Positions 1 to 9,300 of a stretch of DNA of 64,000 bases are shown piece after piece (the first letter of the stretch is position 1; every line of letters starts with the position of its first letter). Below the pieces are notes generated by a model. The model saw only the letters and a program-made list of their open reading frames with translations, was not told the DNA's origin and did no database searches. Made by a program: the position numbers and the translations under genes. This stretch comes from Tectiglobus sp965223355 (lineage in GTDB: Bacteria > Pseudomonadota > Alphaproteobacteria > Rhizobiales > Hyphomicrobiaceae). The stretch is taken from positions 1,116,001 through 1,180,000 of the forward strand of contig CBDCWE010000003.1 in the NCBI GenBank assembly GCA_965223355.1. Direction: 5' to 3'.

Positions 1-575
1 TGTGGATGGTTGAAGAACTCGGACTTGCCTACGAGCGCGAAGACTGGGGCCGCGGCTACCGACCGACATCGGAACAAGAATTCAGGCGTATCAATCCGTT
101 CGAGGTGGTCCCGGCGATTGTCGATGGTCGCTACACGCTGCGCGAAAGCAACACGATCGTGCGCTATCTGGCGACCAAGCATGGCAGAGCCGACCTCTAC
201 CCGCAGGACCTGGAGCGCCGCTTCCGCTGTGAGGCCTGGATGGACTGGGCGAGCCAGGATCTCTACGTCGACGTGCGCCCGATCGTGATGGCACATATCT
301 TCAAAGTCGAGGAGTTCCAGGACGAAGATCTGCAAAGAAAGGCGCAAAACGGTTGGACGCGGGTCATGGACATGCTGGAGCGTTATCTGGCCGACGGCGA
401 CGATTATCTGATGGGAGACGACTTCACCATTGCCGATATTCCCACCGGCCTGGTGGTCAATCGCTGGTTCAGTATCGACTTCCCGAAGCCGAGTTTCCCA
501 CAGATCCGGGCCTACTACGATCGCCTGCAACAGCGGCCAGGATACCGGCAGCACGGCAGTAACGGCCTGCCGTAA
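1..575 (+). CDS. Glutathione S-transferase family protein (5' truncated by window edge)
   Basis: The visible 190 or so residues carry the second half of a GST thioredoxin-like domain followed by the all-helical C-terminal domain. FEVVPAIVDG has the conserved cis-proline region, and ESNTIVRYLA is the glutathione gamma-glutamyl binding Glu-Ser motif. The helical domain includes the DDFTIADI N-capping motif. The reading frame is already open at base 3, and the beta1-alpha1 segment with the catalytic Ser/Cys is missing, so the true start lies upstream. The ATG at base 6 is internal. Cytosolic GSTs conjugate glutathione to electrophiles; the substrate cannot be inferred. Confidence 0.88.
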   Translation, partial: WMVEELGLAYEREDWGRGYRPTSEQEFRRINPFEVVPAIVDGRYTLRESNTIVRYLATKHGRADLYPQDLERRFRCEAWMDWASQDLYVDVRPIVMAHIFKVEEFQDEDLQRKAQNGWTRVMDMLERYLADGDDYLMGDDFTIADIPTGLVVNRWFSIDFPKPSFPQIRAYYDRLQQRPGYRQHGSNGLP

Positions 576-628
576 CATTTGCCGCGCGCGATAAAGTCGG
601 CAATATTAGTGTTCGGGAGCCTGGGTTC

Positions 629-1195
629 ATGTTTAAACGTTATCGACGCTATGGCGCACGCGCCGGCCTGCTGCTCGGGTTGGTGGTTCTGTGCCTCACA
701 GCCTCTCAGGCTGCGCGCGCCGGCCAAGCATGCGTCGTTTGCACAGCGCCCGCGGCGACCTATCTGTGTCGGGCCAACGCCGCGCCCGAACATCAGTCGT
801 TTCTCGACAACGGACGACTGATCCGCTTCGCCTGCATCAAGAACATCGCCAAAACCTATCGCCATGGTAGCTGCAAAGCCAGCGGACACACCGCACAGTC
901 GTGTGTCGGTCCGGTCGTCACGGTCGATCTCAGCGACATGGCGCGGCGTTACGTCGATCGCCTGCGGCAGGCCGGCCGGCCGTGGCCACAGGCGACCGTG
1001 AGACCCCCACACGGCCAACCTGCTCCCGACGCGGGCGAACCGAAAACGGTGGTCGAGTTTGCCAAACGGACCATGAAGACATCTCAGGACCAGGTGGAAA
1101 AGGCGGGCGAAGCCGTCCAGGGCGCGGGCCAGGCGGTCACCGACAGCGCCCAGAAGACCTGGGACTGCCTGACGACGTTGTTCCAAAGGTGCTGA
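629..1195 (+). CDS. Small secreted Cys-rich hypothetical protein
   Basis: 188 residues that I do not recognise as a named family. It begins with an Arg-rich n-region and a hydrophobic segment (about residues 13-30) ending ARAG, typical of a Sec signal peptide. The mature part has a CVVC pair, further Cys residues up to about 100 and a C-terminal CLTTLFQRC, so disulfides in the periplasm are likely. Residues about 145-180 look like an amphipathic helix (QDQVEKAGEAVQGAGQAV). A perfect hairpin follows the stop, so it is probably monocistronic. Function unknown. Confidence 0.65.
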   Translation: MFKRYRRYGARAGLLLGLVVLCLTASQAARAGQACVVCTAPAATYLCRANAAPEHQSFLDNGRLIRFACIKNIAKTYRHGSCKASGHTAQSCVGPVVTVDLSDMARRYVDRLRQAGRPWPQATVRPPHGQPAPDAGEPKTVVEFAKRTMKTSQDQVEKAGEAVQGAGQAVTDSAQKTWDCLTTLFQRC

Positions 1196-1197
1196 AC

Positions 1198-1216
1198 TGC
1201 AACGCCCGACGTTGCA
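1198..1216 (+). terminator. Candidate intrinsic terminator after the 629-1195 gene
   Basis: TGCAACG and CGTTGCA form a perfect 7-bp stem with a 5-nt loop, three bases after the stop codon. The following bases (gaggttttac) contain a short T run. Position and shape fit a Rho-independent terminator, although the U tract is weak. Confidence 0.5.
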
Positions 1217-1376
1217 GAGGTTTTACAGTTGGCCCGCACCATCCCGCTCGCGCTGCCGGCCAGCCAAAGCCTATGATCGCATGGGTTCTCGGGGCGGCGG
1301 CCGGACAGGCCGCGGGCCGGCGCGGTGGCCCCGCCTTGGGCGGAAATGGCTGAGCCTGACTCGTACCGGCCCGCAT

Positions 1377-1640
1377 ATACCAGTCCGCATAGGTATTGAC
1401 CCGTTTCACCGGAGCGCTTTTTACCGCCAGTGAGGGGGTGGCGTGCCGTGGGACATGGACTGCAAGCGGTGCCCAACTCAGCTGACAGCAAAAAGCGCCC
1501 GGCGCTCAGGGGTGGGCCCTGGCAGCTCATCGGGTGCGTTGCGCCCAATGCCCGATGGTAAGCATCTCACGGCACGCCGCGCCAGCCCGAGTGAGCTGCC
1601 GGGACCTGTGAAGCGGGTCAGGTTTTATGCGGACTGGTAT
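1377..1640. repeat. Dispersed repeat family R3, copy with inverted ends
   Basis: Long non-coding stretch. The edges are an imperfect inverted repeat of about 35 bp (starting taccagtccgcata at the left, ending tatgcggactggta at the right). The interior, about 1440-1570, closely matches 46588-46710 in this window. The right edge translated in frame reads PGPVKR-FYADWY. Related words follow the IS110-type remnant at 3692-3760 and occur at 28600-28680. It is therefore probably IS-derived or a non-autonomous element. No gene is supported between 1196 and 1868. Confidence 0.55.
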
Positions 1641-1657
1641 AAGATACAAGCGCTGAA

Positions 1658-1766
1658 AGCCCCTAACATATCGCCGTTTCACGGCGATCTTTGAGGGGCT
1701 TTCAGCCCCTCAATCTCCCCGACCAGGGGATGGGTCCCCTGGACCCCAAGCTTGTTCGGAGGTTCC
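1658..1766 (+). repeat. Partial copy of hairpin-rich repeat family R2
   Basis: Contains GAGGGGCTTTCAGCCCCTC and the motif accaggggat-n-tcccctgga, and ends CTTGTTCGGAGGTTCC. All are shared with 60046-60218 and, in reverse, with 24566-24740. The left half present in those copies is missing here. It abuts the MITE copy that begins at 1770. Confidence 0.7.
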
Positions 1767-1769
1767 TTA

Positions 1770-1869
1770 GATCATCGTGCTTTAAGTTGGAACCGCTATT
1801 GCGGTTCCAACTTAAAGCACAAAGATGATCGCCACTTTAGAGGCGAACAACCTTCTGGAAATACACAAC
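1770..1869 (+). repeat. Palindromic TA-flanked MITE (family M1), B arm degenerate
   Basis: Arm A is an almost perfect hairpin (atcatcgtgctttaagttgg with its complement around a CTATTG loop), preceded by TA. The linker gccactttagaggc is present. Arm B is shortened and degenerate. It ends at the CTA that reads as the stop codon of the MFS gene on the minus strand. Confidence 0.75.
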
Positions 1870-3218
1870 TAGCTGACCCGTCGCATCCCAATTTGCGCGC
1901 GTGGGCGTCGGCTGAATTTTACCATCTTTCTGATCCGGCCGGGCGCGGCAACCCAGATGCACAGCATCGACAGGATCGAAACCGCCCAGCACATCCACAA
2001 CCCCGCCTCGTAACTGCCGTAGACATCGTGTAGAGCACCCATCACCCAGGCGCCCGCGCCACCACCGAGATTGCCGCCAATTCCCAAGACCGCGAGAATA
2101 CTCGCCGCACGCCTACCCGAAAAAATCTCGGTTGAGATCGCACCGAATATTGCCGACATGCCGTAGCCGAGAAACCCCTGGCTGGCGATCGCGAGATACA
2201 CGAACTCGATCCGCGGATCACGCAGCAACAGCAGCATAAAGATGCTGGCGGCGCCGAACCCGGCGAGCGAAACCGTCCATGCGAGTTCGCGCCCGATCCG
2301 GTCCGACAGCGCGCCGATGCCCACCTGGCCAACGATGCCGCACAGTGCGACGAGCCCGAGCGCGGCCGCGGCGAACCCCGGCGGAAATCCGCGGTCGATA
2401 AGAAACTTGGTTTGATGCGCCTGGATGCCGTACCAGACGAACAACGCACAAAAGAACGCAAGAAACATCGCCCAGAACCGCAATGTCATTGCGGCCTTGG
2501 CCACCGTCCAGTCGGTTTCCGCCCAGGCTCGGTTCAAGATGACCTCACGGCGGACGCTGCGCTGGCCGTCGTCACCCTCGGAGCCGGCCGGTCGGCGCTC
2601 GCCGCCGTCGGCAACAAGCCCGATATCTTCGGGTGCTGCGCGCTGGAACAGGATATTGAGCGGAACAATGACCGCGACAATCACCACCGCGATGTAAAAG
2701 CAGGTCGTGCGCCAGCCCGCGGATGCGATCGTCGCCTGGATCAGCGGTAACAGAAGGATTGCGCCGACACCGACGCCGGAAAAAGCAAGGCCGATGGCAA
2801 GACCGCGATTGCGAACAAACCACTTTGGTATGAACATCGAATGGACGATGTAGCTCATACTCATCGATCCGTTGATGATCAGCAGTCCCATCGCGACGTA
2901 AAGGCTGATCGGGTCGTTGACCGTCGTCATCAGGACAAAGCCGCCGGCAACCATGATCGCGCCCAGTGGAATGACGATGCGCGGGCCGAAACGCTCCATC
3001 ATCAGGCCGACCACCGGCAGCAACATGATCGAGGCAATGAAGCCGGTCGAGTAGGCGCCGGCAGTGACCCCGCGCGACCAGCCGAATTCATCGAGAATCT
3101 CGGGATAGAAAATCGAAAAGCTCGTGCGGGCCGTGATCGCAATCGCCATGGTGATGAAGGCCACGGCAATTACGATCCATCCGTAAAAAAACGGGAGCCT
3201 CGGCATGGAAGGTTCCAA
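1869..3218 (-). CDS. MFS transporter, monocarboxylate/oxalate-formate antiporter type
   Basis: 449 residues with about 12 hydrophobic segments and a cytoplasmic loop near residues 200-235, the normal MFS plan. Domain-signature motifs are visible: the loop 2-3 motif (LMMERFGPR) and its C-half counterpart (GALSDRIGR). The N-terminus FYGWIVIAVAF is typical of the oxalate/formate and monocarboxylate antiporter branch. It should act in the inner membrane as a proton-coupled organic-anion carrier; the substrate is unknown. The start was taken as the first ATG; a start at MPRLPFFYGW is equally possible. The stop codon lies at the degenerate end of a MITE. Confidence 0.85.
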   Translation of the reverse strand: MEPSMPRLPFFYGWIVIAVAFITMAIAITARTSFSIFYPEILDEFGWSRGVTAGAYSTGFIASIMLLPVVGLMMERFGPRIVIPLGAIMVAGGFVLMTTVNDPISLYVAMGLLIINGSMSMSYIVHSMFIPKWFVRNRGLAIGLAFSGVGVGAILLLPLIQATIASAGWRTTCFYIAVVIVAVIVPLNILFQRAAPEDIGLVADGGERRPAGSEGDDGQRSVRREVILNRAWAETDWTVAKAAMTLRFWAMFLAFFCALFVWYGIQAHQTKFLIDRGFPPGFAAAALGLVALCGIVGQVGIGALSDRIGRELAWTVSLAGFGAASIFMLLLLRDPRIEFVYLAIASQGFLGYGMSAIFGAISTEIFSGRRAASILAVLGIGGNLGGGAGAWVMGALHDVYGSYEAGLWMCWAVSILSMLCIWVAAPGRIRKMVKFSRRPRAQIGMRRVS

Positions 3219-3610
3219 TCAGATTGTCTGCGCCGGACCGATTGTTGGGTGCCCGCTTGCTCGGGCCGGTGGTGGGAACGACAACCGTTGCAATATCATA
3301 TCACCGATTCCCGATAGATTTTGATGTTTGCGTCATGGCGCTGCGACAGCGCCCTGCTGCTGGCTCGAGGCCGTGGCGGGACATTGCCAAACCACGCAAA
3401 TTTTAGGCAAAGTTAGCCGACTGGAGATGATAGTCAGAGTGATATCGGCCCGAATTTCGATGTCCAATATAGCCGTCGTCGCTACCACGTGTCATCGTTG
3501 ATTAGTGCCGCCGCTGTCGGAATGCGATGTCGATCTCACACGCCATGTCGCTGCCGCCGCCGACACGCCATCATCGAAACTCTCGTCCAACATAAGAGTG
3601 GTCGAAAACA
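3219..3610. other. Intergenic region, no gene recognised
   Basis: Roughly 390 bases between the divergent MFS start and the SDR fragment. No frame shows a recognisable domain, and no strong repeat was seen. It probably holds the promoters of both flanking units. Confidence 0.4.
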
Positions 3611-3694
3611 ATGAACGTGAGGGCTAAGACAGCTCTGGTATTCGGTAGGACATCGGGGATCGGGCTTGCGACATCCGGACGATTGGCGGCCCTA
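3611..3694 (+). pseudogene. 5' fragment of a short-chain dehydrogenase/reductase
   Basis: The first 28 or so residues (MNVRAKTALVFGRTSGIGLA) are the beta1 strand and the Gly-rich cofactor loop of a classical SDR. After AALD the sequence switches abruptly to the repeat/IS-derived word ataaatattgatccgcttcac, and no later SDR motif (NAG, YxxxK) follows. It is a gene beheaded by mobile DNA. The remaining peptide is far shorter than the usual 250 residues. Confidence 0.65.
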
Positions 3695-4185
3695 GACGGC
3701 ATAAATATTGATCCGCTTCACGGCTCCTGGCGGCTCACGCGGGCAAGCGATGGCCCGGATCAAACCGACGCGTTCACGTGCCACTGTAGCGATCGCCTTC
3801 GCTGCCGGCTTGCCGGCGGCAATCAGCTTGCGATAGCGTGCCGACGATCTGACCTTGTGCCTTCCAGGCAATCGCCCGGATCGGCCCGGGCAATCCCTCG
3901 AGACGATCGCCAATGATCTTGGTCACGCGCGCCGGATGACGATACGTCCATGCCGCCTCGACCAGGCACGTGCGCGCCAGTCTGTTGCCGGTCCTTGGTG
4001 ATCGGCCCGCGCTTGATGGTCGCGCCGCCCGAATGCTCCGAAGGGTTCAGGCCCGGATACGCCATCAGCTGGCGCGGGCTCGCAAACCGGCTGAAGTTGG
4101 CGACCTTGGCTGCGACGGTCGCGGCGACCAGGATCGATACGCCGCGCCGCGCCTGCACCGCCGCCACGTTCGCCGCCGCTTTCTG
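3692..4185 (-). mobile_element. Degenerate IS110-type transposase remnant (C-terminal part)
   Basis: Read on the minus strand in two or three frames, the segment gives RGVSILVAATVAAKV, then NFSRFASPRQLMAYPGLNPSE and HSGGATIKRGPITK. After frameshifts it gives AAWTYRHPARVTK and RYRKLIAAGKPAAKAIATVA. These are in the order expected for the C-terminal Transposase_20 half of IS110/IS1111 transposases (Gly-Leu-x-Pro-Ser-Glu signature). The N-terminal DEDD catalytic half is absent and the frame is broken, so it is inactive. It sits exactly between two truncated genes. Confidence 0.7.
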
Positions 4186-4599
4186 GCCCGCCACCCGAAG
4201 TCGGAGCTCTACGCCGACTTTGGCGATTTCGCGTTTTGGCGTGTCGCACCAACCGGAGCGTCGCTCAACGGTGGCTTCGGCAAGGCCTACGAGATGGCTG
4301 CAGAAGATATCACGTGTCGGCTGGACCAGTGCCCCGGCATGCGTGAAGCGGAGGCCGAGGCCATCGCCCATATGAACGGCGACCACGCCGACGCCATCGC
4401 GCTTTATGCAACGGTGCTGCTCGGCGAGCCGGCCGGACCGTGGAGGCTTGCTAATCTCGATCCGGAAGGCCTTGACCTGGTACAGGGTGATCGCAGTGCA
4501 AGGCTGTGGTTCGACCACCCGTTGACGAACAGCGCCGGGTTGCGCACTGTCCTGGTTCAACTCGCGAACAAGGCACGTCGTAGCGATGGTTGCGGTTAA
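4186..4599 (+). pseudogene. 3' fragment of a HugZ/pyridoxamine-phosphate-oxidase-like gene
   Basis: The last 138 or so residues (from about RHPKSELYADFGDF) match the second half of the HugZ-like haem-utilisation family: FGDFAFWRV, GGFGKAYEMAAED, then the C-terminal DUF2470-like part (MNGDHADAIALYA, DPEGLDLVQG, FDHPLTNSAGLRTVLVQLA). The upstream part of the same open frame is antisense to the IS110 remnant and is not protein-like for this family. So the FMN-binding N-terminal half has been lost. Remnant, probably non-functional. Confidence 0.65.
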
Positions 4600-4803
4600 C
4601 CGGAATTGAGTGCCATCTGAGCGGCCCGCACGGGGGGCCCGTAACCCCCACGCCTTGAACTTCTGTTCGCCTCGGGCGCGTCCGCCCGGCCGGCCCGGCC
4701 GCAGTGCGGCGTGGCTTTGGGGCCAGAGCCATCGCCAGGCCGAAGCGTGACGCAGGATTGCGCCCGAAGTCGCAGATCGACGGTAAGGATGGAGAGCGTA
4801 TTG

Positions 4804-6993
4804 GTGAGCGAATTGTATGATGCGTTCCTGGGTGTTCTCAGATCCGAAACGGTGTCACATCCGCGATTTCGTGGACCCGCGCTCGATGCCGGCAATCTCA
4901 GCCGGGAGGAACTTGGACTTCTGCTTGCCGACGCGTGGCGGGTTGTCCTGCTGGCTGGGGAGCGGGCCCCCGACGCTGCCCGGAACGCCGCCTATCAGGT
5001 GATCAACCATGCGCAAGAGCACCGGCCCGCCTTTAGGCAAGGCGCGGCCTTGTCCGCTCTCGACGTGCTGGTCCGTGCGCATGAACAGGCCGGCGATCCG
5101 CAGCCGGGCTTTGGCAACAGTTGGATTTTGCAACGCGCCACCGAGATCGTGCGCGGAACGCGCGATCCGCTGACGAAGAGGTGGCGGGAGCAGCTCGCGC
5201 GATTGCCATTGCGCGCTGAAGACGTCGATCGGGAATTTGACAAACTACCCTATCTGCGCCTGGCGCTGGCGCTGATCGGCGGCGGGGCGATCGGCGAACG
5301 GGTGCTCGCGGAAACCCTGGATGCACACGCCGGCGCACCGTTGGTCCAACGCGAACTCGGTGTCGTGCGGCAAATGCCGGATCGCCAGCCTTTGGTCTTT
5401 GCCGACGCCGTTCGGCTCTACGAGGGCAATGTCACGGACGACGACATCGATCCGCCGGGCTGTTACCCGCTGGCCGATCTTGAGGGCTATGTGGCGTTTG
5501 CCTAGGCCGCTTGGGCCGAAGGGCTTGAACGCCTCGCCGCGATCCACCGGGGTGATGTCGCCTACCGGCCCCACAAAGCCTTCGATCTCAACGAGACGCG
5601 CGTGCTCGCCCGCGTGGCGCGCGTTGGGTTGGACCGCGATTGCCGGTGGTTCGAACACGGGCTTCGACAGATGTGGCTGCAGGCCAGTCTCGCACCGGAC
5701 CACAAGGCCAAGACGACACCATCGCAGGCGCTCTCTATTGCGCTCGGTCACGCCGTCCAACAACGGCCAACTCCACATGCGGTGACGGTCATGCGCGAGG
5801 TGGCGAACGCCGCCCGCCATGCAGTTGTGAAAACGAAACTCGCGCGGTTCCAAAAAACCGCTGAACGCCGCCTCGCCGCCCGCGCGGATCTCATACTCCT
5901 GCTGCCCCGCGGCGAACCGATCCCTAAACCGTTGGTCACGACGGTCAAACGATCCTACGAGCACCTCTATCGCCACAGCCAGCCGTTGCCGTTTGCCGAC
6001 TGGCGCGAGCGCTTCTTCGACATGAAGCAGCTCAAGCCGATCACGGATAAGCTCATTTGGCAGGTGAGCGACGGCGACGGTGTCATCGAGACGGCGCGTC
6101 CGGTTCTCAAGAAGGGCACGTTTCACTGGCAGCGCGCAGATGGCTCCGTCGGTCCGACGTCACGGCATCACATGATTTCGCTTTGGCACCCGCTGGTGAG
6201 CGACGTTGATGAACGTGAAGCTTGGCGCGATGTCATCGTCTCATCCAAGATCAAACAGCCGTTTGCGCAGGCGTTTCGGGAAAACTACCGACCCGACGAC
6301 GATGAACTCAAGACCTCGTCGACAAATCTATTCGGCGGTTACAATTTGGACGTCAAACGCCTGTTGGGCGTGGCCCAAACCCAAGGCTGGGCGATTGATC
6401 GCCTTGACGGGCTGGTCCTGGCACTTGGTGATGAGAGGTTTCGGTTCGACGTTGGACATGGTCTCTATCCCGGTGCGTTAGGCCATGTTGTGAGCGGCGC
6501 GGTTGTGTTCTCTCGTCGAACGGATCTGGGAAACATGCAGCCGGCCCGGCTTGGCGAGGCCAATCCGATCGTCTTGTCGGAAGTGCTCCGCAGCGTGGAC
6601 TTGCTGACAAGTGTGGCGGCGTTTGCTTACGATCCGGTTGAACACTATGGATCTGTGCACGCAGACTGCGCCGAAACGATGGTTTGCGGTGAGCAGATGA
6701 CGTGGCGGCAAAGCATGCCGGGTGGGCAGAGTGCCAATATGCGCCGCTCCGCCCTTGGCAGGCTCTATCAAACTGGCGGATCAGGTCTCGACGTCAACAT
6801 TGAGGCGCGTCATGTCTGCATCCGGGATTATAAGATCCACATCGCAACGGCGCGGGTGACGCGAAACGGCGACCCGGTTGCGTTCGCGTTACCCGCGACG
6901 AAAGCTGGAGCGGTTTGGATGCCCTATGACGATGAGATCATGGCGCGTATTGTCCGCTCAATTGAGTTTCTTGCGCACAACAAACCCGATTAG
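4804..6993 (+). pseudogene. DUF4132-type protein gene interrupted by an in-frame TAG
   Basis: Two blocks in the same frame, 4804-5505 and 5506-6993, are separated only by a TAG at 5503-5505. Sequence after the stop continues without loss of coding character (AAWAEGLERLAAIHRG, then PHKAFDLNETRVLARVAR). The C-terminal block contains the DUF4132 region: KQLKPITDKLIW, FRENYRPDDDELKTSS and the end YDDEIMARIVRSIEFL. The GTG at 4804 is preceded by GGAGAG at good spacing; an ATG at 4789 is the alternative. The function of DUF4132 is unknown. It is either a recent nonsense mutation, a sequencing error, or two separate polypeptides with a restart near 5602. Confidence 0.6.
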
Positions 6994-7047
6994 GCCGCAA
7001 ACTCATAAATCCGGGCACATTGGCACCGATTGGGCCAAGATGAGCTA

Positions 7048-7174
7048 GAGCAACCTGCCTTTATTCGGAATCGGAACGATCCCGAATAAAGGCAGGTTGC
7101 TCGCCTCTAAAGTGGCGATCATCGTGCTTTAAGTTGGAACCGCAATAGCGGTTCCAACTTAAAGCACGATGATC
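7048..7174 (-). repeat. MITE M1, full-length copy
   Basis: Both arms are present: the B hairpin (gagcaacctgcctttattcg with its complement), the linker gcctctaaagtggc, and the A hairpin. It is flanked by TA on both sides (7046-7047 and 7175-7176). It lies 50 bp after the DUF4132 gene. Confidence 0.85.
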
Positions 7175-7387
7175 TAGCTGTGGCTTCAACATCCAACAGC
7201 CTCGCCGCTGGTGGCGGCAGGAGCACGGCCGGACCATCCCATTACAAGACAACCTTCGGGAAGGCCGGGGCGGTTCAGGCTTCGGGCGGCAGGACGGGGA
7301 AGCGGGATGGTTTGAGTTCACTCTGAAAGGCTATAGAAGCAAGGCTGCGCGGCTGCCGACCCTGGCGGGCGCCTGTTTCTTTGGTCA

Positions 7388-8503
7388 GTGAAAGACATGG
7401 CAAACCCGCAAGACTCAGAAAAGCGCCTCGAAGCGATCATCAATTCCGCGGTGTTTGCGATCATTACCATCGACGTCGCCGGCGGGATTGAAGATTTCAA
7501 TTCTGCCGCCGAGGACATGTTCGGATATGCTGCAGGCGACGTCATTGGCCGCAACGTCAGCATATTGATGCCCGAGCCGTTTCGCAGCGCCCATGACGGG
7601 TTTCTGGCCCAGTATGTTGCCACGGGGGACAAAAGAATCATCGGCATTGGCCGCGAGGTCATTGGCCTCAAGCAGGACGGCACGAAGTTCCCGATCCATG
7701 TGACCGTCAGCGAGGTGCGCCTGTCGGACCGCGTTCTGTTTACAGGCATGATCGAAGATGTTTCCGCGCGCATCGAGGCCGAGCAACGCATTCAGCAGCT
7801 GCAGAACGAGCTCATTCACGTCGCCCGCCTGAGTGCGATGGGCGAACTCGCTTCCGCGCTCGCGCACGAACTCAATCAGCCGCTGACCGCCATTACCAAT
7901 TATTCGAATGCAGCCAAGCGACTGTTGGGCAGAAATCAAACCGCGCAGGCCACCGGCCTAGTGTTGAAGGCCAGCGAACAGGCCTTGCGGGCCGGTGAAA
8001 TCATTCGGCGCCTGCGCCAGTTCATCGAGTGGGGCGAAACCGACCGAAGCTGGCAGGATCTTGAGCCGATTGTTCATGAGGCGTGTCAGCTGGGCCTGAT
8101 CGGCACGCGCGGACGTCGCCTCAACTTTGAAATGAACATCGAGCCCCGGCTTCCCCGCGTGATGGTCGATCGGGTGCAGATCCAGCAAGTCGTGCAGAAC
8201 CTGGTCCGCAACGCCGTCGATGCGTTGGAAGGCAGCGCGCAGGACGCGCACATCAAGGTCAGCGTGGCCCATGCCAACGGCGAGGCGGTCCAGATTGTGG
8301 TGGAGGACAACGGGCCAGGCCTCGACGATGAAGTCAAAGAGCGCTTGTTCCAGCCGTTCGTGACGACAAAGTCTTCGGGCATGGGGGTCGGGCTCTCGGT
8401 CTGTCGCAACATTGTCGAGGCGCATGGTGGCCAGATTGGCGGAGATGACCGGGAGGGTGGCGGCGCACGCTTTCGTGTTATGCTGCCAGTGTCGCAGAAC
8501 TGA
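7388..8503 (+). CDS. fixL: FixL-like PAS sensor histidine kinase
   Basis: 371 residues: one PAS domain (about 12-125), a short coiled linker (RIEAEQRIQQLQNEL), then HisKA and HATPase_c. The PAS domain carries the FixL haem-pocket signature MPEPFRSAHDGF with His69 at the proximal haem-ligand position, and GIGR with Arg89 at the distal Arg position. The first conserved Arg of the pocket is Gln75 here. The phosphoacceptor is His160 in ALAHELNQPL; the N box (NLVRNAVDAL), G1 (DNGPGLDDE) and G2 (GMGVGLSV) are present. No transmembrane segments, so it is cytosolic. GTG at 7388 or ATG at 7397 could start it. Expected to sense oxygen or a related gas and phosphorylate the adjacent FixJ-like protein. 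Confidence 0.88.
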   Translation: MKDMANPQDSEKRLEAIINSAVFAIITIDVAGGIEDFNSAAEDMFGYAAGDVIGRNVSILMPEPFRSAHDGFLAQYVATGDKRIIGIGREVIGLKQDGTKFPIHVTVSEVRLSDRVLFTGMIEDVSARIEAEQRIQQLQNELIHVARLSAMGELASALAHELNQPLTAITNYSNAAKRLLGRNQTAQATGLVLKASEQALRAGEIIRRLRQFIEWGETDRSWQDLEPIVHEACQLGLIGTRGRRLNFEMNIEPRLPRVMVDRVQIQQVVQNLVRNAVDALEGSAQDAHIKVSVAHANGEAVQIVVEDNGPGLDDEVKERLFQPFVTTKSSGMGVGLSVCRNIVEAHGGQIGGDDREGGGARFRVMLPVSQN

Positions 8504-8512
8504 AGGAACCCC

Positions 8513-9139
8513 ATGTCTGGTCAGGCCACCATCGCCATTGTCGATGACGACGATGCGGTGCGCGATTCACTCGACGTCTTAATTCGTGCCGACGGCAGGG
8601 ATACGTTGTTGTTTGCCAATGCGACCGACTTTCTGGCGGCCAATCGCAGCAATGTTGCCTGCATACTTTTGGATGTTCGCCTGCCCGACGGTGATGGTAT
8701 CCAGATCCTGCAGCACCTGATGGAGGGCGGCGAGTGTGCGCCGATCATCATCATAACCGGCCACGGCGATGTGCCGATGGCCGTCAGAGCCATGCAAATC
8801 GGTGCTGTGGATTTCGTTGAAAAACCGTTCGATCCGGACCTGCTGCTGGAGAGCGTTGAACGTGCCGTGGCACATGTCCATGAACGCGCCGAGACCAAGC
8901 CCAGTAGTGTGACGACGGCCAAGCAGAAGATTGCCAGGCTGACCCGGCGTGAGAGCGAGGTTCTGGGCAAGCTGGTGTTGGGCCGGCAAAACAAGATGAT
9001 TGCGCAGGAGCTTGGCCTCAGTCCGCGCACCGTCGAAGTGCACCGCGCCCGGGTTATGGAAAAGACCGGCGCCGGCAGCCTGTCGGAGCTGGTGCGGCTT
9101 GCCATCGCTGCCGGCATCGAACCTGACGACGACGTCTAG
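8513..9139 (+). CDS. fixJ: FixJ-like two-component response regulator
   Basis: 208 residues: a receiver domain (about 5-120) with acidic pocket DDDD at 11-14, phosphoacceptor Asp54 (LLDVRLPDG), the TGHGD Thr motif and Lys in VEKPF. A LuxR-type HTH follows (LTRRESEVL to SPRTVEVHRARVMEK). Order, length and motifs match FixJ/TtrR regulators. It starts 9 bp after the kinase stop, so the two are co-transcribed as a cognate pair. The usual FixJ target is a fixK promoter; a FNR/FixK-type gene lies 0.7 kb downstream. The TAG stop is the left end of a MITE remnant. Confidence 0.92.
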   Translation: MSGQATIAIVDDDDAVRDSLDVLIRADGRDTLLFANATDFLAANRSNVACILLDVRLPDGDGIQILQHLMEGGECAPIIIITGHGDVPMAVRAMQIGAVDFVEKPFDPDLLLESVERAVAHVHERAETKPSSVTTAKQKIARLTRRESEVLGKLVLGRQNKMIAQELGLSPRTVEVHRARVMEKTGAGSLSELVRLAIAAGIEPDDDV

Positions 9140-9196
9140 GCCAACCTGCCTTTATTCGGAATCGGAACGATCCCGAATAGAGGCACAAAGATGATC
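9139..9196. repeat. MITE M1, internally deleted copy
   Basis: Keeps the outer half of arm B (ccaacctgcctttattcgga), its partial complement, and the last bases of arm A (cacaaagatgatc). The TAG of the preceding gene is its left TA flank. Right after it comes ggtctcaatcac, the end of repeat family R3, the same junction as at 46790-46801. Confidence 0.65.
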
Positions 9197-9300
9197 TGGC
9201 GGTCTCAATCACCGTGCCGGTCATACGTAGTTTTCCGGACTTGTATCGGACAGAGGCGTGCATCACCATGGCGTGATGTTCTGTCGGTGTGATAGGTGCG

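Noticed and set aside
1443..1694. ORFs inside the repeat region, such as the 83-residue one
   Set aside because: They coincide with repeat families R3 and R2 and share only repeat-derived words with other copies. No independent evidence of coding.
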